NCBI RefSeq assembly: GCF_900104095.1
Contig: NZ_FNJO01000009.1
Coordinates: 124,001-188,000 of the forward strand
Length of the DNA: 64,000 bases
Direction: 5' to 3'
Origin: Ralstonia sp. 25mfcol4.1
GTDB taxonomy: Bacteria > Pseudomonadota > Gammaproteobacteria > Burkholderiales > Burkholderiaceae
In this document: piece by piece, positions 1 through 10,429 of the stretch
Position numbering within the stretch: position 1 is the stretch's first letter
Layout of the letters: each line of letters opens with the position of its first letter
The notes under the pieces: generated by a model
What the model was told of the DNA's origin: nothing
The model's input: only the letters and a program-made list of their open reading frames with translations
The model's database searches: none
Program-made: the position numbers and the translations under genes

Positions 1-250
1 GCATCGCGCGCAGGATGTCCAGCAGCTTGCGCGCGGCCACCGTGGTGGCCACGTCGTCGCTGCCCACGCCGCATTCGGCGTGCGTGGTGATCTGGATCTC
101 GATGTCGGTCGAGAGGAAGGACACGTTCGAGCCGGACTTGCGAATCAGCAGGTTGGCCAGGATCGGGAGGGTGTGGCGGCGCTCCACGATGCCGCTCACG
201 ATTTGCAGCGGACGCAGCAGGTTGTCTCGCGAGGTTTTGACCAATTGCAT
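1..250 (-). CDS. dnaN: DNA polymerase III beta sliding clamp, N-terminal part
   Basis: This is the start of dnaN, cut by the window edge. The minus-strand reading begins MQLVKTSRDNLLRPLQIVSG and continues through a VERRHTLPILANLLI stretch, which is characteristic of beta-clamp domain 1. About 83 residues are present out of a usual ~370. The clamp is the ring that tethers DNA polymerase III to DNA. The gene lies downstream of dnaA on the same strand, 330 bp away, the standard dnaA-dnaN order. The start is set by the conserved N-terminus. Identification is secure; nothing can be said about the missing C-terminal two thirds. Confidence 0.95.
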   Translation of the reverse strand, partial: MQLVKTSRDNLLRPLQIVSGIVERRHTLPILANLLIRKSGSNVSFLSTDIEIQITTHAECGVGSDDVATTVAARKLLDILRAM

Positions 251-580
251 TGAATTTATCCTTCGTCGTTTGTCGTCGGCGACCGCGGAATCAGGTGAAA
301 CTCAGATATCCAATTTCCACTTTGGAATCAAAGAGTTAATGCCGGATTGTACCAAGGATAAGCCGCTGCGGTGAAGCGGGGCGAATCCGGCAGGGCGTCG
401 GGCTGTGCACAAAATGCCACGCTCCGGGCGCCTACGTCCGCCAATTCGTCCCGACTCACCGCAAAGCCTTATCTGAGGCCGGTTTCCCGCGATGCAACAG
501 TTGCTCTGGCGCCCGCTTGCCGCCGGACGCGCACCCAGTAGTATGCCAGCCCGGCAAGGCCGCCCTGCAATTCCCGCGAA
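251..580. promoter_or_regulatory. dnaA-dnaN intergenic region with one DnaA-box-like 9-mer
   Basis: No gene is supported in these 330 bases. The part next to dnaN (about 285-350) is AT-richer than its surroundings and probably holds a dnaN promoter. TGTGCACAA at 404-412 is the complement of TTGTGCACA, one mismatch from the DnaA-box consensus TTATNCACA, so DnaA binding here is possible. The rest is GC-rich without an obvious hairpin terminator behind dnaA, so read-through into dnaN is plausible. Confidence 0.4.
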
Positions 581-2302
<1,722 letters not shown>

Positions 2303-2439
2303 GTGTTCTTCTGAGTGACCGTGCCATCGCGCCGATGACACGTCACGGGTGGACGCGGTGCTTGCGTTCCGGGCCCCTGCACATGCCTTGCGCGTCATTT
2401 TTCAGACGCGAAAGGCAATAGACCGTCCACGAATGCAAT

Positions 2440-2765
2440 GCATCGCAACGGCAGTTCAAACGGGTATACATGGCGGTATACCGCGGCAGGAAGTCCCGGG
2501 TTGTGCGTGCGCCACGCGGCCCGTGTAGTGTTTGGACCCGGATTGTACCCCCCGCCCCAAGTTATCCACAAAGGATAACCCTGTGGACAAGTTGTGAAAA
2601 TTCAGTGGATTTGTGTGCACAACCGACGCGGAAGCCGCGCCAGGCAACGGCCTGCTGCACCCGATAATCCATCGGAAACAAGGACTTGATCCGCTTTGCT
2701 ACTGCCGATAGGTGACCGGGAATACCCACAGAGTTACCCACCGACCGTTGTGGACAATGGGGCAC
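2440..2765. other. oriC: Putative chromosomal replication origin (oriC)
   Basis: The dnaA-rpmH gap is the usual oriC site in Burkholderiaceae. It holds six 9-mers matching or close to the DnaA box: TTATCCACA at 2562-2570 (perfect), TGTGGACAA at 2582-2590 and 2749-2757 (complement TTGTCCACA), TGTGCACAA at 2614-2622, ATACCCACA at 2722-2730 and TTACCCACC at 2734-2742. The first box starts a small palindrome, TTATCC-N5-GGATAA (2562-2578). A second palindromic patch with two GTATAC cores lies at about 2464-2483. I see no classic AT-rich 13-mers; the least GC-rich patch is about 2590-2620. Box positions are read directly; function is inferred from context. Confidence 0.8.
2562..2570 (+). promoter_or_regulatory. 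Consensus DnaA box
   Basis: TTATCCACA matches the strong DnaA-box consensus exactly. It sits 260 bp upstream of the dnaA start and is followed 11 bp later by an inverted near-box (2582-2590). It is probably the anchoring site for origin recognition and for dnaA autoregulation. Confidence 0.8.
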
Positions 2766-2827
2766 TGCAATTTGCAGGGCTTGTACCGCACACGTTGTGC
2801 GGAGGCCGGAAGTGGCCATCCGGCGCC

Positions 2828-2856
2828 TTGACACTCGCGTCGAAAATCGGTTAAAT
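2828..2856 (+). promoter_or_regulatory. Sigma-70-type promoter for the rpmH-rnpA operon
   Basis: A perfect -35 TTGACA (2828-2833) is followed after exactly 17 bp by TTAAAT (2851-2856), a 4/6 match to the -10 consensus. Transcription would begin near 2863 and run into rpmH at 3163. A strong promoter is expected for a ribosomal protein operon. The assignment rests on consensus match and spacing only. Confidence 0.6.
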
Positions 2857-3162
2857 GGCGGGTTCTGCGATGCGGCAGGGGATCACGTATGCGCATCGCC
2901 GGGTCTGGCCCGAACCGCTACATGTAAACATGTGCGGCATCAGGCAAGCGGCCTGATCCCCGCCAGCGCCTTCGGTCCATTCGGCCAAGGGCCAGCGGCG
3001 GCCGGCAGCAAGACAGAACCAGAATCGTCGGCATCGCCGCAGCAACCTCAACGGATACCGAGCGTCTGCATTGCGGCAGCCCCATGCGAACCATACGCGG
3101 CGGCCAAGGCGTCCCGGCAACGGCCGACGCCCGGAAAGCCCGGATCAACCAGAGAGTGCAAC
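2857..3162 (+). other. Long rpmH leader / untranslated stretch
   Basis: About 300 bases separate the predicted promoter from rpmH. I see no convincing gene; an open frame from 2797 runs in phase into rpmH but its upstream residues resemble nothing. A double ACATGT motif lies at about 2921-2935. An AGAG ribosome-binding sequence precedes the rpmH ATG. The leader could carry post-transcriptional control, but no known riboswitch fold is recognised. Confidence 0.35.
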
Positions 3163-3297
3163 ATGAAACGTACCTACCAACCTTCCGTTACCCGCCGCAA
3201 GCGTACCCATGGTTTCCGCGTGCGCATGAAGACCCGCGGCGGCCGTGCCGTGATCAACGCCCGCCGCGCCAAGGGCCGCAAGCGCCTGGCAATCTGA
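3163..3297 (+). CDS. rpmH: 50S ribosomal protein L34
   Basis: A 44-residue, highly basic protein reading [20 protein letters not shown] and ending KGRKRLAI, the full-length L34 signature. L34 is a small component of the large ribosomal subunit. The start is fixed by the universal MKRTYQPS N-terminus. It is the first gene of the rpmH-rnpA-yidD-yidC cluster beside the origin, on the strand opposite dnaA. Confidence is essentially complete. Confidence 0.99.
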   Translation: MKRTYQPSVTRRKRTHGFRVRMKTRGGRAVINARRAKGRKRLAI

Positions 3298-3430
3298 GGG
3301 CCGGGCGACCGGCCCGGACGGCAGTCAGCGTGACGGTTCGTCGTCCGCGCTGCATCCGTCGTCCGGTCCAGCGCCTCGCACTCAGGATGGCCAGGACCGC
3401 CGCCGCCGAAGCCCGGCTTTTCCGCTAGCT

Positions 3431-3886
3431 TTGACCAGCGTGTCGACCCATGCCTTTCCCAAAGCCGCGAGGCTGACAAAGACGGATGAATTTTCATCCG
3501 TTTTTGCTTTGCGGCCCCGGCGTCGCAGCACGCATTTCGTGCTGTACGTGCGGGCCAATGGCCAGCCGCAGGCCAGGCTGGGCATCGTCGTGGGCAAGAA
3601 GTTCGCGCCGCGTGCCGCGGAGCGCAACCTGGTGAAGCGCATGGTGCGGGAACTGTTTCGCAGCCGGCAGGACCAATTCGCGGGCCGCGATATCCTGTTG
3701 CGGTTGCAGGCAAAGTTTCCGCGTGCGGACTTTGCCAGCCGGTCGGCCATACGGCGAGCCTGCCAGGCCGAACTCGGCAGCTTGCTGGACGTGGCCGCCA
3801 GGCCACTGCCAGTTGCGCCGACTGTCCCGGCATCCGGCGAGCCGCCTGCGTCGGCCGCACCTGCAGCGCCACCCGCGCCAGCCTGA
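3431..3886 (+). CDS. rnpA: Ribonuclease P protein component
   Basis: RnpA is the protein cofactor of RNase P, which matures tRNA 5' ends together with the M1 RNA. The family core is clear: [18 protein letters not shown] near the N-terminus, [21 protein letters not shown] with the RNase P 'RN..KR' basic motif, then ELFR and AIRRACQ. The chosen start is TTG at 3431; an in-frame GTG at 3440 is an equally good alternative, and no strong Shine-Dalgarno decides between them. The protein is 151 residues, longer than the usual ~120, because of a Pro/Ala-rich C-terminal tail (about 122-151) that is probably disordered. It lies between rpmH and yidD. Confidence 0.95.
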   Translation: MTSVSTHAFPKAARLTKTDEFSSVFALRPRRRSTHFVLYVRANGQPQARLGIVVGKKFAPRAAERNLVKRMVRELFRSRQDQFAGRDILLRLQAKFPRADFASRSAIRRACQAELGSLLDVAARPLPVAPTVPASGEPPASAAPAAPPAPA

Positions 3887-3894
3887 TCATCACC

Positions 3895-4194
3895 ATGAAG
3901 CGAATCCTGCTTGCCCTGCTGCGCATCTACAAGATCGCCCTGAGTCCTTACCTGGGCTCGCAGTGCCGCTTCCTGCCAACGTGTTCCGACTATGCCCGCG
4001 ACGCCATCATCAGCCATGGCCCCGCGCGTGGCACGTGGATGACCGCGTGCAGACTCTGCCGTTGCCATCCTTTCGCAAAGGGCGGGTATGATCCCGTGCC
4101 CGAGCCTGTAGTACACGGAAAGGCCTCCGCGGTGCCTCCCGCAGCCACCGCATCCGCCCGCCCGTCCATCACGGTCCGGCTTCCCAGACCCTGA
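3895..4194 (+). CDS. yidD: Membrane protein insertion efficiency factor YidD
   Basis: A small membrane-associated protein (99 residues) that helps YidC/Sec insert proteins into the inner membrane. It shows the family signature: an N-terminal amphipathic helix [20 protein letters not shown], then [17 protein letters not shown] and [15 protein letters not shown], with the conserved Cys residues and the GG(F/Y)DPVP motif. It starts only 8 bp after rnpA and lies 22 bp before yidC, so the three are almost certainly co-transcribed and functionally linked. The C-terminal ~30 residues are Ala/Pro-rich and variable in the family. Confidence 0.96.
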   Translation: MKRILLALLRIYKIALSPYLGSQCRFLPTCSDYARDAIISHGPARGTWMTACRLCRCHPFAKGGYDPVPEPVVHGKASAVPPAATASARPSITVRLPRP

Positions 4195-4216
4195 TTCCCC
4201 CAGACCATAGCGAGAC

Positions 4217-5893
4217 ATGGATATCAAACGCACCATCCTGTGGGTCATCTTCTCGATGTCCCTCGTGCTGCTCTACGACAACTGGCAGCGCGCCAACGGC
4301 CACGCGTCGATGTTCTTCCCGAGCGCCAACACGCAACAGCAGGCCGCCCCGGCCGGTGGCGCGAGCGGCGCCACGGCGCAGGGTGACGTGCCCAAGGCCA
4401 ACGCCGCCAGCGCGTCGGCCCCGGGCGCCGTGCCGGGCGCGCCGCAGGCGGCTGCCCAGCCCACGGGCGAGAAGGTCATCGTCACCACCGACGAAGTGCG
4501 TGCCGAGATCGACACCGCAGGCGGCATCCTGTCGCGCCTGGAACTGCTCAACGAGCACGAGAAGGACGGCAAGCCCGTTGTCCTGTTCGAACGTGATGCA
4601 CAACGCACCTATCTTGCTCGTTCGGGCCTGATTGGCGGTGACCTGCCGAATCACACCACGGTGTTTACGGCCGCCCCGGGCGCCCGTTCGCTGGCACCGG
4701 GCCAGGACAAGCTCGACGTTGTGCTGACCGCCGAAAAGAACGGCGTGAAGTTCGTGAAGACCTACACGTTCCGCAAGGGCAGCTATGTGGTCGACGCCCG
4801 CTTCGACGTGACGAACACCGGCACCGCGCAGGTTTCGCCGACGCTGTACCTGGAACTGGCACGCGACGGCACCAAGGTGGAGCAGTCGCAGTTCTACAGC
4901 ACGTTCACGGGTCCGGCCATCTACACGAACGCCGACAAGTATCACAAGATCACGTTCGACGACATCGCCAAGGGCAAGGCCTCCGTGCCGGCCGCCACCG
5001 ACAACGGCTGGGTGGCGATGGTGCAGCACTACTTCGCTTCGGCCTGGATTCCGCAGAACGGCAAGCAGCACAGCTTCTACGCCGAGCAGATCGACCCGAA
5101 CCTGTACCGCGTGGGTGTCCAGCAGCCGCTGGGCCAGCTGGCCCCGGGCGCCACGGTGAGCACCGATGCCCGCCTGTTCGCCGGCCCGCAGGAAGAGCGC
5201 ATGCTCGAGCAGATCACGCCGGGCCTGGAACTGGTGAAGGACTACGGCTGGCTGACCATCCTGGCCAAGCCGCTGTTCTGGCTGCTGGAAAAGCTGCACG
5301 GCTTCCTGAACAACTGGGGCTGGTCGATCATCGCGCTGACCGTGCTGATCAAGCTGGTGTTCTTCCCGCTGTCGGCTGCCAGCTACAAGTCGATGGGCAA
5401 GATGAAGGACCTGCAGCCGCGCATGACGGCCATCCGCGAACGCTACAAGGGCGATCCGCAGAAGATGAACCAGGAAATGATGGCGCTGTACCGCACCGAG
5501 AAGGTCAATCCGCTCGGCGGCTGCCTGCCCATCGTGATCCAGATCCCGGTGTTCATCGCGCTGTACTGGGTGCTGCTGTCGTCGGTGGAAATGCGCGGTG
5601 CGCCGTGGCTGGGCTGGATCCATGACCTGTCGGTGCCGGACCCGTTCTACATCCTGCCGATCGTGATGGCCGTCTCGATGTTCGTGCAGACCAAGCTGAA
5701 CCCGACGCCGCCGGACCCCGTCCAGGCCAAGGTCATGATGATCATGCCGCTGGTGTTCTCGTTCATGTTCTTCTTCTTCCCGGCCGGCCTGGTGCTGTAC
5801 TGGGTCGTGAACAACATCCTGTCGATCGCCCAGCAGTGGCAGATCAACCGCATGCTCGGCAAGGGCAAGACCGCGGCGGTGGCCAAGAGCTGA
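4217..5893 (+). CDS. yidC: Membrane protein insertase YidC (Oxa1 family)
   Basis: YidC inserts and folds inner-membrane proteins, alone or with SecYEG. At 558 residues it has the Gram-negative layout: a single N-terminal membrane segment ([18 protein letters not shown]), an Ala/Gly-rich linker, a large periplasmic beta-sandwich domain (about 85-340), and the conserved five-helix Oxa1 core from about 360. The core includes [20 protein letters not shown], the cytoplasmic hairpin [26 protein letters not shown] with NPLGGCLP, and a short polar C-terminus. The ATG is preceded by AGCGAGAC. It is the last gene of the rpmH cluster and is followed at once by an intrinsic terminator. Confidence 0.98.
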   Translation: MDIKRTILWVIFSMSLVLLYDNWQRANGHASMFFPSANTQQQAAPAGGASGATAQGDVPKANAASASAPGAVPGAPQAAAQPTGEKVIVTTDEVRAEIDTAGGILSRLELLNEHEKDGKPVVLFERDAQRTYLARSGLIGGDLPNHTTVFTAAPGARSLAPGQDKLDVVLTAEKNGVKFVKTYTFRKGSYVVDARFDVTNTGTAQVSPTLYLELARDGTKVEQSQFYSTFTGPAIYTNADKYHKITFDDIAKGKASVPAATDNGWVAMVQHYFASAWIPQNGKQHSFYAEQIDPNLYRVGVQQPLGQLAPGATVSTDARLFAGPQEERMLEQITPGLELVKDYGWLTILAKPLFWLLEKLHGFLNNWGWSIIALTVLIKLVFFPLSAASYKSMGKMKDLQPRMTAIRERYKGDPQKMNQEMMALYRTEKVNPLGGCLPIVIQIPVFIALYWVLLSSVEMRGAPWLGWIHDLSVPDPFYILPIVMAVSMFVQTKLNPTPPDPVQAKVMMIMPLVFSFMFFFFPAGLVLYWVVNNILSIAQQWQINRMLGKGKTAAVAKS

Positions 5894-5917
5894 TCCCCGG
5901 TTTCCGACCCGACCCAC

Positions 5918-5950
5918 GAAAACCCGGCTGCCAGCCGGGTTTTTCTTTTT
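5918..5950 (+). terminator. Rho-independent terminator after yidC
   Basis: ACCCGGCT (5922-5929), a 3-base loop and AGCCGGGT (5933-5940) form a GC-rich hairpin followed by TTTTCTTTTT. It lies 24 bp past the yidC stop and closes the rpmH-rnpA-yidD-yidC operon. Confidence 0.9.
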
Positions 5951-5959
5951 CGGCGTATG

Positions 5960-5992
5960 CTTCTAGTCTTATGTCTTATATAAGACTAGAAG
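5960..5992. promoter_or_regulatory. Nested palindromes upstream of tam, candidate operator
   Basis: A perfect 13-bp inverted repeat, CTTCTAGTCTTAT (5960-5972) and ATAAGACTAGAAG (5980-5992), has a 7-base spacer. The right part also forms a second perfect 14-bp palindrome, GTCTTATATAAGAC (5973-5986). Without a U-tract it is not a normal terminator, and it sits 28 bp before the tam ATG, overlapping the likely promoter. The TCTTATATAAGA core resembles GntR/FadR-type operators (general knowledge of such sites); no such regulator is encoded nearby. Confidence 0.6.
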
Positions 5993-6020
5993 CCCATCAA
6001 CAGGAAAGAGGGGATACGCC

Positions 6021-6791
6021 ATGACGTGGTCGGCCAGCCAGTACGTGCAATTCGAGGATGAACGGACCCGCCCGGTGCGGGATCTTGTCGGGGCCATCCC
6101 CACCGCCAATGCCACGCGCGTGGTCGACATCGGCTGCGGGCCCGGCAACTCCACCGAGGTCCTGGCGGCCCGCTACGGCGGCGCCGAGGTCATCGGCCTG
6201 GACAGCGACGCCGACATGATCGCCGCCGCACGCAAGCGGCTGCCGAACCTGCACTTCGACATCGCCGACGTCACGCAATGGGCCGATGGCGGGCCCTGGG
6301 ACGTGATCCTGGCCAATGCGGTGTTCCAGTGGGTGCCCGATCACGCCTCGCTGTTTCCGTCGCTGGTGGGCAAGCTTGCGCCGGGCGGCAGCCTGGCCGT
6401 GCAGATGCCGGACAACCTCAACGAGCCGCCGCACCTGCTGATGCGCGAGACGGCGCTGAGCGGCCCGTGGGCGCCCAAGCTGGCTGCGGCCGCCGATGCC
6501 CGCACCGCACTGGCCTCGGAACGCTGGTATTACGAACTGCTGAAGCCGCACTGCTCGCGTGTGGACATCTGGCGAACGATCTACCAGCATCCGCTCACGG
6601 GCGGCGCGGCCGCGGTCGTCGAATGGTTCAAGGGCAGCGGCCTGCGGCCCTTCCTGGCGCCGCTGGACGAGGCCGAGCGCGCCGAATATCTGAAACAGTA
6701 TGAAGCCGCGCTGGCCAAGGTGTTTCCCGCGATGCCCGAGGGCACCGTGCTGCTGCCGTTCCCCCGCGTGTTCATCGTGGCGACGCGTTAG
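6021..6791 (+). CDS. tam: Trans-aconitate 2-methyltransferase
   Basis: A SAM-dependent methyltransferase that methylates trans-aconitate, a spontaneous by-product and inhibitor of the aconitase step. The 256-residue length fits the E. coli enzyme (about 252). Visible features are the N-terminal WSASQYVQFEDERTRPVRDL typical of Tam, the SAM-binding motif I VVDIGCGPGNSTEVL (about 34-48), an acidic ribose contact LDSDADMI, a motif II region WDVILANAVFQWV, and a C-terminal LLPFPRVFIVA. An AGGAAAGAGG ribosome-binding site precedes the ATG. It has its own upstream palindromic region, so it is probably regulated separately from the flanking genes. The generic methyltransferase class is certain and the Tam assignment strong. 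Confidence 0.88.
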   Translation: MTWSASQYVQFEDERTRPVRDLVGAIPTANATRVVDIGCGPGNSTEVLAARYGGAEVIGLDSDADMIAAARKRLPNLHFDIADVTQWADGGPWDVILANAVFQWVPDHASLFPSLVGKLAPGGSLAVQMPDNLNEPPHLLMRETALSGPWAPKLAAAADARTALASERWYYELLKPHCSRVDIWRTIYQHPLTGGAAAVVEWFKGSGLRPFLAPLDEAERAEYLKQYEAALAKVFPAMPEGTVLLPFPRVFIVATR

Positions 6792-6885
6792 GAATCAGAC
6801 GGCAGCGGACGGCGGCGGCGTGCGCCATCGCCTACACTAGACGGACGTTGCGCAGTAACTCTCTTTCCACTTCAGAGACATCGCA

Positions 6886-7659
6886 ATGAGCCGTCAGCCT
6901 GTGCTGCACCGGAAAATGCGTCCCGCCGCCGCCTTCGTTGCCTTGGGCGAATCGGGCCTGAAGGCCGTTCACGATCGCCTGGACGCACTGCAGCATCGCG
7001 ACGAGGTCGAGGATGTCCACCAGCTGCGCGTCGCCGTTCGCCATCTTCGTGCCGTGGCATGGGCATTCGGGCCCGTGCTGCCGGGCCAGGTAAAGGCCCG
7101 CTGGAAGCAGGCCCTGCACGATGTCGCAGACGCCGCCGGCGACGTGCGCGACTGGGACGTCTTCATCGCCGACACCCTGGCCCCGGCGCTGGTGAAGCAG
7201 CCCGACGACGCCGTACTGGTGGCACTGATCGAAACCGCGCAGGCCAGGCGTACGCTTGCCCACGCCGAGATGATGACAAGACTGTCACGTTACCGGCAAT
7301 CCCCGCTCCCGACGTTGAAACGCGACCTGCTGGATCTCTCGGAACAGGACGCCAAGGGCCGGCTCGAGAATTTCGCACCCAGACGGATCCGCAAGGCGCG
7401 CGACAAGGTTCGCGAGCGGGCCCGCATCGCCCGGGACGGGAAGACCGAACACGTCCACAAGCTCCGCATCGGCAACAAGCGGTTGCGTTACGCGATCGAG
7501 GCACTGTCGGAAGTCTTGCCCGGCCGCTATCGCAAACGCCTGCGCAAGAAGCTGGTAGCGCGGCAGTCGGAACTTGGCGCCGTGATCGACGGTGCCGTCG
7601 CCCGCCGGCTACTGTGCGAGTGCCTGTCCGTCGAACCGCCGCCCGACTCGCCGACATGA
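6886..7659 (+). CDS. CHAD domain-containing protein
   Basis: A 257-residue helical protein of the CHAD family (conserved histidine alpha-helical domain), which binds inorganic polyphosphate and is often linked to polyphosphate granules. Two repeats carry the His/basic signature: [13 protein letters not shown] near residue 45 and [16 protein letters not shown] near 190, with many Arg/Lys residues for phosphate binding. There is no fused CYTH triphosphatase domain, although CHAD and CYTH are frequent partners. A TACACT -10-like hexamer lies at 6833-6838, about 50 bp upstream of the ATG. It stands alone between tam and mnmE; the precise role is unknown. Confidence 0.85.
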   Translation: MSRQPVLHRKMRPAAAFVALGESGLKAVHDRLDALQHRDEVEDVHQLRVAVRHLRAVAWAFGPVLPGQVKARWKQALHDVADAAGDVRDWDVFIADTLAPALVKQPDDAVLVALIETAQARRTLAHAEMMTRLSRYRQSPLPTLKRDLLDLSEQDAKGRLENFAPRRIRKARDKVRERARIARDGKTEHVHKLRIGNKRLRYAIEALSEVLPGRYRKRLRKKLVARQSELGAVIDGAVARRLLCECLSVEPPPDSPT

Positions 7660-7705
7660 GCCGCGGCCCATCCGGCTGGCGGGGCGATCTGCGACAATAC
7701 CGCGC

Positions 7706-9133
7706 ATGACCGCAAACCAGCTTCCCATCGTCGCCATCGCCACCGCACCGGGCCGGGGCGGCATCGGCGTCGTGCGCGTATCCGGCCCCGATGTCGGCAG
7801 CGTCATGCGCGCCGTCTGCGGCCGCGCGCTGCAGCCGCGCCATGCCACCTATCTGCCGTTCCTGGACGGCCACGGCAAGGTCATCGACCACGGCCTGGCG
7901 CTGTACTTTCCGGCACCCAATTCCTACACCGGCGAGGAAGTGCTCGAACTGCAGGGCCATGGCGGCCCCGTGGTGATGCAGATGCTGCTGGCGCGCTGCC
8001 TGGAAGCCGGCAAGGACATCGGACTGCGGGTGGCCGAACCCGGCGAATTCACGCGCCGCGCGTTCCTGAACGACAAGCTCGACCTGGCGCAGGCCGAAGC
8101 CGTGGCCGACCTGATCGAAGCCAGCACCGAGGCCGCCGCCCGATCGGCAGCGCGCTCGATGGAGGGCGAGTTCTCGCGGGCCATCCACGCGCTGGTCGAG
8201 CAGGTCATCCACCTTCGCATGCTGGTGGAAGCCACGCTCGACTTCCCCGAGGAAGAAATCGACTTCCTGGAAGCGTCCGATGCGCGCGGCCAGCTCAAGC
8301 GGATTCGCGAGAGCCTCGCTGGCGTGCTCAAGCAGGCGCGGCAGGGGTCGCTGCTGCGTGAAGGGCTGTCGGTAGTGCTGGCCGGCCAGCCGAACGTCGG
8401 CAAGTCGTCGCTGCTCAATGCGCTGGCGGGCGCGGAACTGGCCATCGTCACGCCGATCGCCGGCACCACGCGCGACCGCGTGCGCGAAACCATCCAGATC
8501 GACGGCATCCCGCTGCATATCATCGACACCGCCGGCCTGCGCGACGATGCCGCCGACGAGGTGGAACGCATCGGCATCGAACGCACGTGGGACGCGATCC
8601 GGCGCGCCGACATCGTCCTGCACCTGGTGGACGCGGCCGACTACCTCGAACACGGCATTTCGGAAATCGACGATCACATCGACGACCGCCTGAGCGGGCA
8701 GTTGCCGCCGGGATCGCCGATCGTGCGCGTGGTCAACAAGATCGACGTGGCGCCGTCGGCCGGCGAGATGGGCTTCGGCGGCAACCGCCCGCACGTGGTA
8801 GCCGCCAACGGCCCGAATCCCACCGAGATCTGGATCTCGGCGCGCACCGGCGCCGGCATCGACCTGATGCGCCGCGAACTGCTGCGCCTGATCGGCTGGC
8901 AATCGGGCAACGAAGGCACCTTCCTGGCCCGCGAACGCCACCTCACCGCGCTGCGTAACGCGCAGTCGCACCTGGACTGCGCCGTCGAACGCGCCGAGCA
9001 AAACGCCCAGGCGCTGGACCTCTTCGCCGAAGAACTCCGGCTCGCGCAGGACCACCTGAACAGCATCACCGGCGAGTTCACCAGCGACGATCTGCTGGGG
9101 ACGATCTTTACGCGGTTTTGTATCGGGAAGTGA
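7706..9133 (+). CDS. mnmE: tRNA uridine-5-carboxymethylaminomethyl modification GTPase MnmE
   Basis: MnmE (TrmE), with MnmG, modifies the wobble uridine at position 34 of several tRNAs. The 475-residue reading starts [21 protein letters not shown], the family N-terminus that binds formyl-THF; the frame is open further upstream to 7592 but those residues are not conserved. The G domain follows a helical region: G1 [15 protein letters not shown]2 TTRDRVRE, G3 DTAGLR and G4 NKID are all intact. The protein ends FCIGK, the conserved C-terminal CxGK catalytic motif. Its position after yidC is usual for proteobacteria. The stop overlaps the next gene's likely GTG start. Confidence 0.97.
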   Translation: MTANQLPIVAIATAPGRGGIGVVRVSGPDVGSVMRAVCGRALQPRHATYLPFLDGHGKVIDHGLALYFPAPNSYTGEEVLELQGHGGPVVMQMLLARCLEAGKDIGLRVAEPGEFTRRAFLNDKLDLAQAEAVADLIEASTEAAARSAARSMEGEFSRAIHALVEQVIHLRMLVEATLDFPEEEIDFLEASDARGQLKRIRESLAGVLKQARQGSLLREGLSVVLAGQPNVGKSSLLNALAGAELAIVTPIAGTTRDRVRETIQIDGIPLHIIDTAGLRDDAADEVERIGIERTWDAIRRADIVLHLVDAADYLEHGISEIDDHIDDRLSGQLPPGSPIVRVVNKIDVAPSAGEMGFGGNRPHVVAANGPNPTEIWISARTGAGIDLMRRELLRLIGWQSGNEGTFLARERHLTALRNAQSHLDCAVERAEQNAQALDLFAEELRLAQDHLNSITGEFTSDDLLGTIFTRFCIGK

Positions 9134-9639
9134 GCGCGGGCCCGCCTTCGGCGGCGAGTACAGGCCGCCCCCTCACCCCCGGCGAACAATCCATCGCCCG
9201 CGCTGTCTTCGGCGATGCCATCGACTACGCTGCTGTCCGCGTTCATCATCGCGACTTTGTCTTCTGGCAGGGTGCGAACTACATCATCACGCCCAATGGT
9301 CACATCTACCTGGGCCGCAGGCTCCGCGGGCTGACCGACTTCAGTGCGGCGGGCCTGGCGATGCAGGGGCTGTTCATCCACGAGATGGCGCACGTATGGC
9401 AGCACCAGCGGGGCGTCAACGTGCTGGTGCGCGGCGCGCTGGAGCAGGTGCGGCACTTCTGCGGCTTCAACCAGTACCGGTACCGGCTGGAATCGGGCAA
9501 GGCGCTCGGACAGTACAAGCTGGAGCAGCAGGGCGAGATCCTGCGGCATTTCTTTTTGGCCCGGCAGGGCCAGCCCACGCCGTACACCCCCGCGCAGTAC
9601 CTGGCCGCGCTGGGCAGCGCGGGCCCGACCATCGTGTGA
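9130..9639 (+). CDS. Small putative metallopeptidase-like protein (HEMAH motif)
   Basis: About 169 residues starting at GTG 9130, which overlaps the mnmE stop (GTGA), so translation may be coupled; an in-frame TTG at 9118 is an alternative. The central [10 protein letters not shown] is an HExxH zinc-binding motif followed by a helix rich in Gln/His, and a GNxR-like 'YLGRRL' strand precedes it. This resembles the DUF4157 / 'vgr-related' group of small putative zinc proteases often found near secretion systems. No secretion genes are adjacent. No signal peptide is visible, so a cytoplasmic location is likely. The motif is read directly; substrate and role are unknown. Confidence 0.65.
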   Translation: MSAGPPSAASTGRPLTPGEQSIARAVFGDAIDYAAVRVHHRDFVFWQGANYIITPNGHIYLGRRLRGLTDFSAAGLAMQGLFIHEMAHVWQHQRGVNVLVRGALEQVRHFCGFNQYRYRLESGKALGQYKLEQQGEILRHFFLARQGQPTPYTPAQYLAALGSAGPTIV

Positions 9640-9740
9640 TGCGTCGATGGCATCGCGCGTGAACGAAGCCTCCATCCCGTCGCGTTGACTTGCATGGCGA
9701 TGTGGCGGACCATCGGCCCCATTGTCATCTGGAGTTGATC

Positions 9741-10328
9741 ATGCCCCGCGTATCGAAAGCGGAAGCGGAGAAGAACCGCGCCATTATTGAGCAGGTGTCG
9801 TCGCGGCTGTTTCGCGAACAGGGCTTCCACGGCATCAGCGTGGCAGACCTGATGGGTGCCGCCGGGCTTACGCATGGTGGCTTCTACGGCCATTTCGAAT
9901 CGAAGGATGCGCTCGCGGCCATCGCCTGCGCCCGGGCGTTCGAGGAATCCGAGGCGCGCTGGCGCAAGCGCGTCAACGAAGCGCCGGACCACGCCACGGC
10001 GCTGTCGTCGCTGATCGATGCCTACCTTTCCACGCGCAACCGCAACAACGCGGGCACCGGGTGCCCGGTGGCGGCGCTGGCGAACGACGTGGCGCGCGAG
10101 CCCGACGACAAGCCGGTACGCGCCGCCTTCCATGAAGGGCTGGAGGCACTCGTCGACATCCTCGCCGAAGTGCAGCCCGATACCGATGCCGGTGCGCGCC
10201 GCAGCGCGGCGCTGGCACAGATGGCCACGCTGGCCGGCGCGTTGATCCTGTCGCGGGCCACGCAGGGCACGCCGCTGTCCAACGAGATTCTCGCCGCCAC
10301 CCGGGCCCGGCTGCTGCCGGAAGGCTGA
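9741..10328 (+). CDS. TetR family transcriptional regulator
   Basis: A 195-residue TetR-type repressor. The N-terminal DNA-binding domain is clear: SKAEAEKNRAIIEQVSSRLFREQGFHGISVADLM, then AGLTHGGFYGHFESKDALAAIA with the typical 'GGFYxHFxSKDAL' recognition helix. The C-terminal ligand domain contains GTGCPVAALANDVAR, a motif seen in the TetR subgroup near short reductases and oxidoreductases. The ATG at 9741 has GGAG nine bases upstream; the frame extends to 9690 without conserved sequence. The next gene begins about 100 bp downstream and is not an obvious target, so its regulon is unknown. Confidence 0.88.
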   Translation: MPRVSKAEAEKNRAIIEQVSSRLFREQGFHGISVADLMGAAGLTHGGFYGHFESKDALAAIACARAFEESEARWRKRVNEAPDHATALSSLIDAYLSTRNRNNAGTGCPVAALANDVAREPDDKPVRAAFHEGLEALVDILAEVQPDTDAGARRSAALAQMATLAGALILSRATQGTPLSNEILAATRARLLPEG

Positions 10329-10381
10329 TGCGGCGCCGGCGCGCTACACTGGCGGACTTCGCCGTCCCGCATTACCGCCCG

Positions 10382-10427
10382 AAGTCCCTGAAGCCCCAGA
10401 AGCCCCTGAAGCCCCCAGAAGCCCCCC
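10382..10427 (+). repeat. Short tandem repeat (about 9 bp x 5)
   Basis: Five back-to-back units of the form AAGYCCCWG (9, 9, 9, 10 and 9 bases) lie between a TACACT -10-like hexamer (10345-10350) and the ATG at 10430. The units are imperfect, with one having an extra C. If read in frame from 10328 they would encode LKPQKPLKPPEAPP, but that start seems unlikely. Confidence 0.65.
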
Positions 10428-10429
10428 CG

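Noticed and set aside
2303..2398. N-terminal extension of dnaA
   Set aside because: DnaA proteins begin at the MQDFWQ-type N-terminus; the extra 32 residues are not conserved in the family.
4169..5917. Long minus-strand open frame opposite yidC
   Set aside because: Antisense shadow of yidC; His/Arg-rich with no recognisable domain.
5960..5992. Palindromes as a second terminator after yidC
   Set aside because: No T-run follows, and a strong terminator already ends 10 bp earlier, so an operator is more likely.
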